This document shows, piece after piece, positions 14,924 to 23,111 of a DNA stretch of 33,436 nt (position 1 is the first letter of the stretch; each line of letters begins with the position of its first letter). The notes under the pieces were generated by a model. The model searched no databases, was not told where the DNA came from, and worked only from the letters and a program-made list of their open reading frames with translations. The stretch comes from Tychonema litorale BBK16. Its GTDB lineage: Bacteria > Cyanobacteriota > Cyanobacteriia > Cyanobacteriales > Microcoleaceae. The position numbers and the translations under genes were made by a program. The DNA lies in NCBI RefSeq assembly GCF_021648855.1, contig NZ_JAKJHX010000054.1, positions 1 through 33,436 on the forward strand. The letters are read 5' to 3'.

Positions 14924-16202
14924 CCTTTTCAATCTTCTTAGCAAAATACTCTTGTCTGTGTCCCAATCTTTTAGCGACTTCCAACCCTTTTTGATAAGCT
15001 TCCAAAGCTTTTTTGTAATCCTTCATCTCCTGATAAACTTGACCAAGATTATCATAAGCATTCATCAATCCATAAAAGTTATAAGCGCGTTCTTCCAACA
15101 GCAATTGCATTTGATAAATCCGCACAGTTGGCTCAAACTGTTTTTGCAATCGATAAAGTAATGCTAATTTATCCAAAGCTTCGCTAGCTTGGGCATACTG
15201 TTGAATGGGGACGGCTAAATTGTATGCTTCCTGATAGTATTGAGCTGCTAAATTGATTTGACCTAGGGTTTCGTAATCATTGGCGATCGCAATTTTTAGC
15301 GGTGGTATCGCACTGGGATTTTGGAGATTAAGATATACTGATGCCAATTTCTCCCTAGCTGCGATCGCCTTTAGAGGCTGTTTTGACTGCTGGTAGACAT
15401 GGGCTAACTGTCTCAGAGCATCCACTTCAGTGGGAGCAGTTACAGGCTGAGGAGGGGCACCATTTCCCGCTACTACAGCAGGATTTGATACGACAGAATT
15501 GGCAGTAAATAAAGCACGATTCTCCTGGATTAAAGTTGCTAATTCCTCATAGACAGCAGCAGCTTTCTCGTAACTCAACCAATTAATGTGAATTAGCCCG
15601 ATCGCCTTTAAAGTCTGACCCTCAACCAATATATCTTTGTTTTGGCGCGCATTGTCCAGAATTTGTTGATAAACTTCTATAGTCGGGCCTTTAGCACGTA
15701 CTTGCTGAAAAGCAGCAGCCAAAACAGGGAGCAACTCGGTATTAACTGGTAGCTCAGATTTAACTTTTTTGTGAATTAATTGTAATCGTTGAGTAATCAA
15801 CTGTAATTCGATGTTTTTACTGCTACTCCAAGCAACACTTCCCACCCGACTCAAAGCAGCAATTTCCACCTGCGGGCCAAGATAGCGTCGCAGTCGCAAT
15901 TCTCGAAACCAAATTTCAAACGCACCAATTCTATCTCCAGTTTGCGATTTAGCCAATGCTTCCAAATTCAACCCATCCAAAGCCGCACTCAATTCGTCCC
16001 GCTGAGTGCTACTCAAAGATTCATTGTTGGGAGTTAGGGGATCTGGTGTGGTAATCTCTAACGGATTAGGCGAAAATTGATCCAAACCTGGTGGATTAGT
16101 TTGGGCGCTAGCGATAGAACCAGCACACAGCCACAAAAACAGCAAACACCCGATGGGGACAGAACTTCTCATCATCAAAATTTGGTTGTAACGACCCAGC
16201 AT
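14895..16202 (-). CDS. Secreted TPR-repeat protein
   Basis: The 435-residue protein has a signal peptide (MMRSSVPIGCLLFLWLCAGSIASA, cleavage before QTNPPG), a Pro/Asn-rich stretch, then a helical domain with TPR motifs, clearest at the C-terminus: ASEALDKLALLYRLQKQFEP, LMNAYDNLGQVYQEMKDYKKALEAYQKGLEVAKRLG. It is probably periplasmic or outer-membrane associated and acts as a protein-binding scaffold; no partner is evident. I chose ATG 16202 (MLGRYNQ) because AGGA precedes it at good spacing; a longer frame up to 16322 would overlap the divergent gene and place 40 residues before the signal peptide. The two start regions share a short divergent promoter region. Confidence 0.82.
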   Translation of the reverse strand: MLGRYNQILMMRSSVPIGCLLFLWLCAGSIASAQTNPPGLDQFSPNPLEITTPDPLTPNNESLSSTQRDELSAALDGLNLEALAKSQTGDRIGAFEIWFRELRLRRYLGPQVEIAALSRVGSVAWSSSKNIELQLITQRLQLIHKKVKSELPVNTELLPVLAAAFQQVRAKGPTIEVYQQILDNARQNKDILVEGQTLKAIGLIHINWLSYEKAAAVYEELATLIQENRALFTANSVVSNPAVVAGNGAPPQPVTAPTEVDALRQLAHVYQQSKQPLKAIAAREKLASVYLNLQNPSAIPPLKIAIANDYETLGQINLAAQYYQEAYNLAVPIQQYAQASEALDKLALLYRLQKQFEPTVRIYQMQLLLEERAYNFYGLMNAYDNLGQVYQEMKDYKKALEAYQKGLEVAKRLGHRQEYFAKKIEKVNKQLQRTS

Positions 16203-16251
16203 TGATTTCCTAAAGATTAAGTTTTGCAGATCATACAAAACGGTATATATC

Positions 16252-17556
16252 ATGTCACAAATATGGCACAAAAGCCCACAATTAAACAAGATCGGTAAAT
16301 TGTATTTTACCGCACTGAGCAATTATTTTGATTTCAAGACTCTGGGCGATCCTCTTCGTTGGCGTAGCCCCCGTAGGGGCGGGCTTCGCCAACGCATTTG
16401 GCGCTTATTCAGTTTAGCGCTAATCTTGTTAACTATTTGCACAGCTTGTGCAGCGCCTCCCGCAGCCGCTAAAGACCGTTCTTTTCCTGAAATGTCCCTA
16501 GATTTTTTGGGTGAGTACCAATTGCCAAAAATGAGTTTTGAAGGAACACCTGTCGGAGGCTTATCAGGAATCACCTACGACTCCAAAGGTATGAATGAAG
16601 CCACTTCCCAAGCCTATCGCTTTTATGCTCTTTCCGACGACCCCAGCGAAAACGGAGAAGCGAGATTTTACAGTCTTCGACTAGACCTAAAATCAGGAGA
16701 CCCAGAAAATATTGCGCTGAAAAAAGTTACTGTCGAAGGTGTTACTTCCCTCAAAAAAGCAGATGGTGAAACCTTCTCTTGGGGTTCGATCAATCCTGAA
16801 GGAATCGCCCTTTCTCCCCGCAATTCCGTCTTCGTCGCCAGTGAAGGCGTGACTCATGTTGGCATTCCTCCTTTTGTCGGAGAATTTGAATTAAAAACTG
16901 GCAATCAGCGGGGAAACTTGCCAATACCAAAGCGCTATATTCCAGATGCTAGCGATGAGAAACAGCAGCAAGGAGTGCTGGATAATTTGGGTTTTGAATC
17001 TTTAACAATCGATCCAGAAACTTTTAGTCCGGGCGGTCTCGATCCGTTTCGTTTATTTGTGGGTATGGAAGCGCCTTTAATGCAAGATGTAGACTCAGAA
17101 CAGGCAAGTAAGCTGCGTCTTCTACATTATATCATCGTTGATAAAACACCGCAATTAGTCTCAGAAAATCTTTACACGCTAGACCAAGTTCCCATGAGTA
17201 TGTTGAACGGTTTAACAGAATTAGTGGCTATTGGTGGTGGTCAATTTTTGAGTTTAGAGCGTTCTTTTGGGATTTCAGGATACGGTGCACGGATTTATCA
17301 AGTTGCAGTTGGGGCGGCTACAGATACTTCTAGAATCAATAGCTTCAAAGGAAAAACAGGGATGGTTGAACCTGTGAGGAAGAAATTGCTTTTAGATTTT
17401 AGCGAATTGGGAATCCCGTTGTATAATTTAGAGGGAATGACTTTGGGGCCACGCTTGCCGGATGGTAGTCAGAGTTTGGTTTTGGTGAGTGATGATAGTT
17501 TTGATGAAGCTCAACAAACTCAGTTTATTTTGTTGAGTTTGAAGGGTAAAGTTTAG
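16252..17556 (+). CDS. Phytase-like (esterase-like activity) domain protein, exported
   Basis: The 434-residue protein has a hydrophobic export signal at about residues 49-75 (RLFSLALILLTICTACAAPPAAA) and a phytase-like beta-propeller domain (about 80-430): GTPVGGLSGITYD, FYALSDDPSENGEARFYSL, INPEGIALSP, VASEGV, LGFESLTIDP, NLEGMTLGPRLPDGSQSLVLVSDDSF. These match the family annotated esterase-like activity of phytase. It is likely a periplasmic or surface phosphoesterase; the lipobox is weak. About 48 residues precede the signal peptide, which is abnormal: 13 of them are encoded by a palindromic repeat (16357-16394). The start codon lacks a ribosome site, so the true 5' end is uncertain. A phosphodiesterase gene follows, fitting phosphate scavenging. 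Confidence 0.83.
   Translation: MSQIWHKSPQLNKIGKLYFTALSNYFDFKTLGDPLRWRSPRRGGLRQRIWRLFSLALILLTICTACAAPPAAAKDRSFPEMSLDFLGEYQLPKMSFEGTPVGGLSGITYDSKGMNEATSQAYRFYALSDDPSENGEARFYSLRLDLKSGDPENIALKKVTVEGVTSLKKADGETFSWGSINPEGIALSPRNSVFVASEGVTHVGIPPFVGEFELKTGNQRGNLPIPKRYIPDASDEKQQQGVLDNLGFESLTIDPETFSPGGLDPFRLFVGMEAPLMQDVDSEQASKLRLLHYIIVDKTPQLVSENLYTLDQVPMSMLNGLTELVAIGGGQFLSLERSFGISGYGARIYQVAVGAATDTSRINSFKGKTGMVEPVRKKLLLDFSELGIPLYNLEGMTLGPRLPDGSQSLVLVSDDSFDEAQQTQFILLSLKGKV
16357..16394 (+). repeat. Palindromic repeat inside the 5' end of the phytase-like gene
   Basis: CGTTGGCGTAGCCC (16357-16370) and GGGCTTCGCCAACG (16381-16394) pair over 13 of 14 bases around the loop CCGTAGGGGC. GGCGTAGCCC...GGGCTTCGCC is a typical interspersed palindrome of Oscillatoriales. 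It is translated as part of RWRSPRRGGLRQR ahead of the export signal. Confidence 0.85.
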
Positions 17557-17563
17557 TTGATAT

Positions 17564-17628
17564 GGGCGGGCTAGAAGCCCACCCCACAAAAAGATTTACT
17601 CTGTGTGGAACAGGCATCTTGCCTGTTC
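17564..17628. repeat. Two adjacent hairpins in the spacer after the phytase-like gene
   Basis: Hairpin 1: GGGCGGGCT (17564-17572), loop AGA, AGCCCACCC (17576-17584), one mismatch. Hairpin 2: GAACAGGCA (17608-17616), loop TCT, TGCCTGTTC (17620-17628), perfect. Both are known types of short cyanobacterial palindromes. Together they could stop transcription between the two plus-strand genes. Confidence 0.8.
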
Positions 17629-17712
17629 ATAAAAATGGTATGATTTTAGTAGACTACATCTTCATCAAACTTTTAATCAGACTGTGGCAGAATTTTTAGA
17701 TAGCACAAAACC

Positions 17713-18426
17713 ATGAGTTTAGAAATTATTGCACATCGGGGATTTTCGTCGATCGCGCCTGAGAACACTTTATTCTCTTTTGAAGTTGCGATCGCCCGTG
17801 GTGCTAGTTCGATCGAATTTGACATCCAATTATCGGCTGACAACATACCCGTGATTTTCCACGACGCAACGCTGGATAGGATTACGGGCGTTTCGGGTAA
17901 AGTCAGGGAGACAAACTTGTCCCAATTGCAGACACTGGATGCAGGTAAATGGTTTAGCGATGAATTTTCAGGACAAAAAATTCCCACTTTAGAGGAAGCG
18001 CTGAATATTCTCAAAAATGTTGACAAATTTCTCTACTTTGATGTCAAACCCCACTGTGAATGGTCTGATTTAGAAGTTGCAGATTTTGTCAAGATTTTGC
18101 AGGATGCAGGAATTCCAGAAAAATGCGTGATTACCTCGTTTAATGATGGATTTCTGGAACAAGTACGCCAAATATCTGATGATTTGGCGATCGGGCATAT
18201 AGTTGCTAATCTGGAAGCGTACAAGTCTCAATTAGCTCAAGCTGTCGTTAAGGGCGACAATCTGATTAGCACTTTGTATCATGTTTTGCTGGAAAATCCT
18301 GCACTGATTGCGGAAAGCCGCAGTCAGGGAGTTGACATTGTTGCTTGGACAGTGGACGATCGAGAAGATCTGCAAAAGTTACTTGATTTGGGGATAACAC
18401 GGATTGTGACTAATTGTTTGATATAA
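17713..18426 (+). CDS. Glycerophosphodiester phosphodiesterase
   Basis: The 237-residue enzyme hydrolyses glycerophosphodiesters to glycerol-3-phosphate and an alcohol. GDPD motifs are complete: HRG (residues 8-10), APENT (15-19), the metal ligands E35 and D37 (IEFDIQLS) and the catalytic HD (50-51), then VKPHCEW (Lys/His), SFN and WTVDD near the C-terminus. There is no signal peptide, so it is a cytoplasmic UgpQ-type enzyme. It stands alone between repeats; hisC starts 34 bases downstream and may share a transcript. Confidence 0.94.
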   Translation: MSLEIIAHRGFSSIAPENTLFSFEVAIARGASSIEFDIQLSADNIPVIFHDATLDRITGVSGKVRETNLSQLQTLDAGKWFSDEFSGQKIPTLEEALNILKNVDKFLYFDVKPHCEWSDLEVADFVKILQDAGIPEKCVITSFNDGFLEQVRQISDDLAIGHIVANLEAYKSQLAQAVVKGDNLISTLYHVLLENPALIAESRSQGVDIVAWTVDDREDLQKLLDLGITRIVTNCLI

Positions 18427-18460
18427 TAATTTTTCAACCGCAGATAAACGCAGATAAGAG

Positions 18461-19507
18461 ATGAATTATTTTCGCAAAAGTATCCATGAAATGTCTGGCT
18501 ATGTACCGGGGGAACAGCCACCAATAGGTACTAAAATTATCAAACTAAATTCTAATGAAAATTCCTATCCACCTTCTCCACAAGCTTTAAAAATGCTTCA
18601 GGAAATAGACGGAGAAATGTTGCGTCGCTATCCAGATCCAACTGCTAAACAATTCCGTCTTGCAGCTAGTAAAGTATTGGGAGTTCCTGATGATTGGATT
18701 GTCGTCGGTAACGGCAGTGATGATTTGTTGAATTTGATAGTTCGCGCTGTTGGCGAAACCGGAAAACAGGTGGTTTGTCCCGCACCTACTTATGTATTGT
18801 ATCGCACTTTGGCGGATATTCAGGATGCAGAATTTGTCGAAGTTCCCTATCCAGATGACTACCAGTTACCTGTTGATTTACTAATCGCTGCTCAAGGTGC
18901 TGTGACTTTTGTTGCTTCACCAAATAGTCCATCGGGAACGGCGATATCTGTGGCAGATTTGGAGAGATTGGCTAAGGGGTTATCTGGCATTCTGGTGATT
19001 GATGAAGCTTATGTTGATTTTGCTGAAAATAATGCTTTGGAATTGACAAAGAAGTATGAAAATGTTATAGTTCTGAGGACTCTCTCTAAAGGGTATTCGC
19101 TAGCAGGATTGAGACTGGGTTTTGGGATCGCAAATCCTGCTCTGATAGCTGAGCTAAATAAAATCAAAGATAGTTATAATGTGGATGCTTTAGCTTATCT
19201 CGTTGGTGCTGCGGCGATCGCAGATCAGAACTACAAAACAGCCAATGCTGAACAGATTAAAGCTTCACGAGCAAAATTAGCGCTTATCCTGAAAGAGTTG
19301 GGCTTTGAGATTTGGCCCTCAGAAACCAATTTTTTGTTCGTCAGGCCGCCCAATGGCGATGCAGAAAGGATTTATCAAAGACTGAAGGTAGAGGGAATCT
19401 TGATTCGATACTTCAATCAGCCCCGATTAGCAGATAAGTTGCGAATTACTGTAGGTACGGAGGAACAGAATCAAATATTAATTCAAACTTTGAGAGGAAT
19501 TTTATAG
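18461..19507 (+). CDS. hisC: Histidinol-phosphate aminotransferase
   Basis: The 348-residue PLP enzyme converts imidazole-acetol phosphate and glutamate to histidinol phosphate in histidine synthesis. Family features are KLNSNENSYPPSP, RRYPDP, GNGSDDLLNLIVRA, SPNSPSGT, VIDEAYVDF, the PLP lysine K210 in RTLSKGYSLAGLRLGF, and NFLFVRPP plus the C-terminal Arg in LRITVGTEEQN. The length is typical. The short spacer before it contains ACCGCAGATAAACGCAGATAAGAGATG, an imperfect direct repeat that includes a weak ribosome site. No other his gene is close. Confidence 0.95.
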   Translation: MNYFRKSIHEMSGYVPGEQPPIGTKIIKLNSNENSYPPSPQALKMLQEIDGEMLRRYPDPTAKQFRLAASKVLGVPDDWIVVGNGSDDLLNLIVRAVGETGKQVVCPAPTYVLYRTLADIQDAEFVEVPYPDDYQLPVDLLIAAQGAVTFVASPNSPSGTAISVADLERLAKGLSGILVIDEAYVDFAENNALELTKKYENVIVLRTLSKGYSLAGLRLGFGIANPALIAELNKIKDSYNVDALAYLVGAAAIADQNYKTANAEQIKASRAKLALILKELGFEIWPSETNFLFVRPPNGDAERIYQRLKVEGILIRYFNQPRLADKLRITVGTEEQNQILIQTLRGIL

Positions 19508-19677
19508 ATAAGTACCAAGTGGTGGCAAACATTAACTTATATTAAAAAAGATTGACTTCCACATATACAAGTGTTATGGGAAGCCTGATTTGGGGAAATC
19601 AGAATACAAATCGACTTTTTTGCTATATTGACCTGCAATTAGGATAATGATTGTGGTGAAATGAGGAGTTTAACGAA

Positions 19678-20595
19678 ATGAAGAATTTGAATTTTTGGAA
19701 TCGGCCTGCTGTATTGCTGAGTGCGATCGCGATCGTAGTCGGAAGTTTATCAGCAAATACCATCGCTGCTGTGGCTCAATCAACATCTAATCCCAGTCAG
19801 GATGCTGAAAATATTGCACTGAAAAATAGCCCCGCCCTTCAAATAGCCCAAGCTGCTAGCCTTTGTCGTAAAGTCACTCCCAAAGAGGGCTTGACCGTTC
19901 GCCAATCTTCAGAGACAAAATCTGCTAGAGTTGGCGGTGTCGCCATGAACACTCAAGTAACGCTAGCTACTGGCGCGACTGCCATTAAAGGCTCCGATGG
20001 CCGTCTATGGATGGAAATTACCGCTCCAGTAAAAGGTTTTGTCGCCATTGGATATCCCAATAACGAGGGTAATTTAGTTTCGTGTACGACAGGAAGCGCA
20101 GTTACTCCGACTCCTTCGCCCGCACCAGTACCCGCACCAGCACCCGCACCTGCACCCGCACCTGCACCCGCACCCGCACCTGCACCCGCACCTGCACCTG
20201 CACCAATGCCAGCACCTGCACCTGCACCAATGCCAGCACCTGCACCAGCACCAATGCCAGCACCCGCACCAGCACCCGTACCAGCACCTACAGCTACGCC
20301 CGCACCTGCGCCCGTACCAGCACCTACAGCTACGCCCGCACCCGCACCCGCACCTGGCCCTGTAAGTCTGTGCCGCCAAGTCGAACCTCGTGTAGCACCG
20401 AATGGTCTAGTTATCCGCGCGGATGCTTCCAAGACTGCTGCGATCAAAGGTAGTGTAGCGGCTAATGGCAAAGTAACGCTTGTGCCAAATTTCAAATCTG
20501 TGAAAGATAAGAATGGGGAAAATCGCAATTGGGTGGAAGTTTCGGGCCCTGTTCCTGGGTTTGTATCGACTGGGAATTTGATTATGTGCAAGTAA
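19678..20595 (+). CDS. Secreted protein with two SH3-like domains joined by a Pro-Ala linker
   Basis: The 305-residue protein has a signal peptide (residues 1-34, ending NTIAAVAQ), a first bacterial SH3-like domain (about 61-125: SLCRKVTPKEGLTVRQSSETKSARVGGV...GFVAIGYPNNEGNLVSC), a Pro-Ala linker of about 95 residues (about 130-225) with Met, Val and Thr breaks, and a second SH3-like domain (about 230-305: SLCRQVEPRVAPNGLVIRADASKTAAIKG...GFVSTGNLIMCK). The two domains are clearly duplicates, each bounded by a Cys pair that may form a disulfide. SH3b domains often bind peptidoglycan; the linker would span the periplasm or wall. GGAG (19664 region) precedes the ATG. A strong hairpin follows the gene. 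Confidence 0.88.
   Translation: MKNLNFWNRPAVLLSAIAIVVGSLSANTIAAVAQSTSNPSQDAENIALKNSPALQIAQAASLCRKVTPKEGLTVRQSSETKSARVGGVAMNTQVTLATGATAIKGSDGRLWMEITAPVKGFVAIGYPNNEGNLVSCTTGSAVTPTPSPAPVPAPAPAPAPAPAPAPAPAPAPAPAPMPAPAPAPMPAPAPAPMPAPAPAPVPAPTATPAPAPVPAPTATPAPAPAPGPVSLCRQVEPRVAPNGLVIRADASKTAAIKGSVAANGKVTLVPNFKSVKDKNGENRNWVEVSGPVPGFVSTGNLIMCK
20121..20352 (+). repeat. Tandem hexamer-type repeat coding the Pro-Ala linker
   Basis: Variants of GCACCC/GCACCT/GCACCA repeat for about 230 bases, including three copies of a longer unit containing CCAATGCCAGCACCT and two copies of a unit containing CCAGCACCTACAGCTACGCC. Higher-order duplications inside the array indicate growth by slippage or unequal crossing-over in steps that keep the frame. 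Confidence 0.9.
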
Positions 20596-20612
20596 GATAG
20601 GAGTTCTCTGTT

Positions 20613-20645
20613 AGATGCCGGACTTATTAAAGAAGTCCGGCATCT
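20613..20645. terminator. Strong hairpin downstream of the SH3 protein gene
   Basis: AGATGCCGGACTT (20613-20625) and AAGTCCGGCATCT (20633-20645) form a perfect 13-base stem with a 7-base loop, 17 bases after the stop codon. There is no U-run behind it, so it may be an interspersed palindrome used as a transcript end rather than a classic terminator. Confidence 0.75.
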
Positions 20646-20844
20646 TCTAGGTATTCTGTCGAAATCAGGGTTCAAAACGGTTAATTTTTCTACTGACAGT
20701 GGCCGCTAGCCCAATTTTGATGTCCGCGGCCTGGTTGACACTGGGATTGTCGGCCTATCCAGACGATGTCCCACCTATTAGGAAGTTGGATGCAGGTAAA
20801 AACACTTAGGAAAAAGAGCGATCGCTTAACAATTGATTTGTGCA

Positions 20845-21504
20845 TTAAGCTTGAGATTGTTCGAGAAAGTTTTGTCTCCGAGATGCGAAAGCCACCAAAT
20901 CAGCCTCGGTAAATTGAGTTTGCTGGAATGAGGGACGAGACATTAGCCGATCGCACCAAGCTTGAATTTTGGGATATCCGTCTATGGATACATCAACCCA
21001 GGATAGCAAGGGTACAACAGTTCCAGCAACGCAGTCGGCCAATGTCAAATCGTTGCTACCGAAAAAAGGGCGATCGTCCAACAAACCTTCAAAGAATGTC
21101 AGTACAGAATCGACTTTTTCCTTAGCCTTTGCGATTACCTGCGCTTCGGGAATTCCCCAGCCCATTCTTTCACTACTGAGGGGGTAAAGTGCCGGCCCAA
21201 GTTCGTTAACCGTGACCAATTCTACCATCCTCACAACTGCCAAATCTTTCGGATCTTTCGGCAGCATTGCCGGTTCGGGATACTTGGCTTCTAGATAGTC
21301 AAGAATTGCCAGAGACTCGACAACAGTGAAGTCACCATCGACCAAAACAGGGACGCGGTGAAAAGGATTCATGGCGACGAATTCTGGTTCTAAGTGATCG
21401 CCGTCCAAGTGGATTTCTATTAATTCAAAATCGAGGTTTTTTTCTAAGAGGGCAACCCACACGCGGCTGGAGTTGGTGGAAATGGGAGTATGGTAAAGTT
21501 TCAT
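20845..21504 (-). CDS. Glutathione S-transferase family protein
   Basis: The 219-residue cytoplasmic protein has an N-terminal thioredoxin-like domain (MKLYHTPISTNSSRVWVAL, NPFHRVPVLVDGDFTVVESLAILDYLEAKYP; the VPVL cis-Pro and the ES pair bind glutathione) and a helical C-terminal domain with the N-capping motif LTLADCVAG. The Ser/Thr-rich STNSS at residues 9-13 is where the catalytic Ser lies in theta/nu-like GSTs. It probably conjugates or reduces hydrophobic electrophiles; the substrate is unknown. The spacer 21505-21640 upstream shows no feature. Confidence 0.92.
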   Translation of the reverse strand: MKLYHTPISTNSSRVWVALLEKNLDFELIEIHLDGDHLEPEFVAMNPFHRVPVLVDGDFTVVESLAILDYLEAKYPEPAMLPKDPKDLAVVRMVELVTVNELGPALYPLSSERMGWGIPEAQVIAKAKEKVDSVLTFFEGLLDDRPFFGSNDLTLADCVAGTVVPLLSWVDVSIDGYPKIQAWCDRLMSRPSFQQTQFTEADLVAFASRRQNFLEQSQA

Positions 21505-21640
21505 AAATTTTGTGCGTGGTTGTTGAGAGAGTCAGCTTTTGAGGATTGAGTTGCCGATCGCGCTGCTGAAAATATTTAGATTTTAGTCAATTTTACACGC
21601 ACAGGGGGCGATCGGGGCTAGATAGCAATAGATTTGAAAA

Positions 21641-22089
21641 TCAAGAAAAATCCGACTTCCAAACATGAACCGCTCGCCGTGCTAGATTCCTCTGACGGGC
21701 TGCCATCGCATCTGGAGTCCAATCTTCTGCCATAATGTTCTTTGTCAAACAATAAACACTCTGGTGATATTTTTCAAGTTTAATAGAATAGTTTTTTTGT
21801 CCAATATCGCGATTAAAAGAAGGTTCCAAAAGAGTTAAATTACCAAGACGGTAAACCATTTCCTCAATCTGGACATCAGTGAAATTTTGTCGCCACTCAT
21901 CAGTCGGCACTTCTGGCAAAATATGTTCTATAGAAAAACTATCTTCATTAACCTCAATACCAGATTCATCTGCTTCTAAGTTGCAAAAAATGTAACGCAG
22001 TAATTTACGCTTTTGACCTTTTATAGATAGAGAAAGCAAAGCAAAGCAAAGTCCTGAATAAACCTTAAATCTTTAAATGATAAATTCAT
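21641..22089 (-). pseudogene. Frameshifted C-terminal fragment of a DUF262/DUF1524 (GmrSD-like) protein
   Basis: The downstream frame (TTG 22039 to stop 21641, 132 codons) is a clear DUF1524 HNH-type domain: FSIEHILPEVPTDEWR, then RLGNLTLLEPSFNRDIGQK and KNIMAEDWTPDAMAARQRNLA. Such domains end the GmrSD-type enzymes that cut modified DNA, which have several hundred more residues with a DUF262 domain. Upstream, ATG 22089 reads MNLSFKDLRFIQDFALL in another frame and joins the DUF1524 frame if one 5-base unit of the AGCAA array (22034-22050) is removed, giving FALLSLSIKGQKRKLLRYIF. The DUF262 part is absent, so the gene is both truncated and frameshifted. A short DUF1524 protein could still be made from TTG 22039. 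Confidence 0.72.
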
Positions 22090-22116
22090 GTTAGTTTACT
22101 ATCCTATAAATCACCT

Positions 22117-22476
22117 CTACAGGTAGTATGAGGGATCGATTTCAGAGTCATCATCAGAGGTACGTTCGGCACGAATCTCGTCCATAATTTCCTGAAAATC
22201 TGGATCGTCTTTAAACACACCCGCAAATTGCATCCAGGCGGGTTCTGAACCTTGAATCGGGACTTCCCAGGAAAGAGTTTCAATATGCTTAATTCGTTCT
22301 AAAAATGTGGTTTGAATTTTGGTAATTGCTTCTTCTCGACTTGCTGCTTCAACTCGACAGTGCGGAAACTCGAAAACAGAAGCAGAAACCTGTCCTGATG
22401 AGAGAGTTTCTAACAGGAGTGTCACTTTCCATTGGCTAGATGGTTGGGATTGCAATACATTTAAGCTTGTTACCAT
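22117..22476 (-). CDS. Small HicB-like protein, possible antitoxin
   Basis: The 119-residue protein has a beta-alpha-beta start (WKVTLLLETLSSGQVSASVFEFPHCRVEAASREEAITKIQTTFLERI) similar to the HicB/partial RNase H-like fold, then a helical and acidic tail (GVFKDDPDFQEIMDEIRAERTSDDDSEIDPSYYL). The acidic ...DPxYY(L) tail recurs in small cyanobacterial proteins next to toxin genes. It lies 188 bases downstream of the PIN-domain gene on the same strand, with a repeat-rich spacer between. It may be the antitoxin of that PIN protein or an orphan; the order (toxin first) and the gap are unusual for a toxin-antitoxin pair. Confidence 0.6.
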   Translation of the reverse strand: MVTSLNVLQSQPSSQWKVTLLLETLSSGQVSASVFEFPHCRVEAASREEAITKIQTTFLERIKHIETLSWEVPIQGSEPAWMQFAGVFKDDPDFQEIMDEIRAERTSDDDSEIDPSYYL

Positions 22477-22589
22477 TTTTTAATCACGATTTTTAAGTGC
22501 TGTCTTGATTGTATCGCATAAAAAAAATCCCTCACCATTTCCGGCAAGGGGCGATCGCTATGAACCCAAAGTCACACTAAATCCCGATG

Positions 22590-22660
22590 GATGAATGTTG
22601 GGTTTTATCCCCCAACGCACCATAGGGAAAAGCAGCAATGCCTTCGGCGGGGTTCCCCAA
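22590..22660. repeat. Palindromic repeat fragments between the PIN and HicB-like genes
   Basis: TTGGGTTTTATCCCCCAACG and GGGGTTCCCCAACGC are related CCCAACG-containing units in tandem, of the type that surrounds the inverted repeat at 8802-8880. The last copy touches the stop codon of the PIN gene (22665-22667). No gene is in this spacer. Confidence 0.55.
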
Positions 22661-22664
22661 CGCA

Positions 22665-23111
22665 CTACAGCGTCCAATCTTCGATCGATAGTCCGGGAAC
22701 TTGCTCAAAGTCTCGTTTGTTGCGAGTGATCACCGTAGCACCGACGGATAAGGCAATGGCTGCAATCCGCAGATCTTTTTGCAGCGGCTTTTTCCGCAGG
22801 GGCGGGTGATCCTTTAACAGTTTCTTGAGACAAGTATCAGCTTCCGGTGTAAAGTTCAGTACCTCAATAGTTTGGAGAAATTTTACAGTTGTCCAAAGTT
22901 TATAATAGAGTCCAGGTAAGTTATCCACCTGGGACGGATGGTTAATCCTGCCAACCCAGCCATTGAAGAGTTCTTGAACCGTGACAATAGTGACGGAAAT
23001 CTCATGTTTTGCTGCGTTGGTGATAACTTGAGGACTATTCTGGAGAATGAGTGAAACGTGATCGGTATCCAGAATACATTTTTTAGATAGGGAAACGGTT
23101 TTTTGGGGCAT
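22665..23111 (-). CDS. PIN-domain ribonuclease, VapC-like toxin
   Basis: The 148-residue protein has the PIN active-site acids: D15/D17 in CILDTDHVSLIL, E in TVQELFNGW, D in KDLRIAAIAL and a C-terminal D in ITRNKRDFEQVPGL. VapC-type toxins cut specific RNAs. I chose ATG 23111 because TAGGAATTTTAAA precedes it and the protein then begins like other cyanobacterial PIN toxins; a longer frame to 23279 (TTG) would add 56 residues with no PIN similarity. No obvious antitoxin lies directly upstream; the HicB-like gene downstream is the only candidate. Confidence 0.85.
   Translation of the reverse strand: MPQKTVSLSKKCILDTDHVSLILQNSPQVITNAAKHEISVTIVTVQELFNGWVGRINHPSQVDNLPGLYYKLWTTVKFLQTIEVLNFTPEADTCLKKLLKDHPPLRKKPLQKDLRIAAIALSVGATVITRNKRDFEQVPGLSIEDWTL

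Noticed and set aside
16203..16322. Longer start for the TPR protein
   Set aside because: It would put 40 residues before a normal signal peptide and overlap the start of the divergent gene; ATG 16202 has AGGA upstream.
19953..20675. Long open frame antisense to the SH3 protein, rich in Gly-Ala
   Set aside because: It is the mirror of the Pro-Ala repeat; repeats of this kind leave all frames open. No independent coding evidence.
20660..20810. Possible small membrane peptide (LIFLLTVAASPILMSAAWLT then LGLSAYPDD)
   Set aside because: It reads like a membrane helix but has no ATG or GTG with a ribosome site at a sensible distance and no known relatives; too weak to call.
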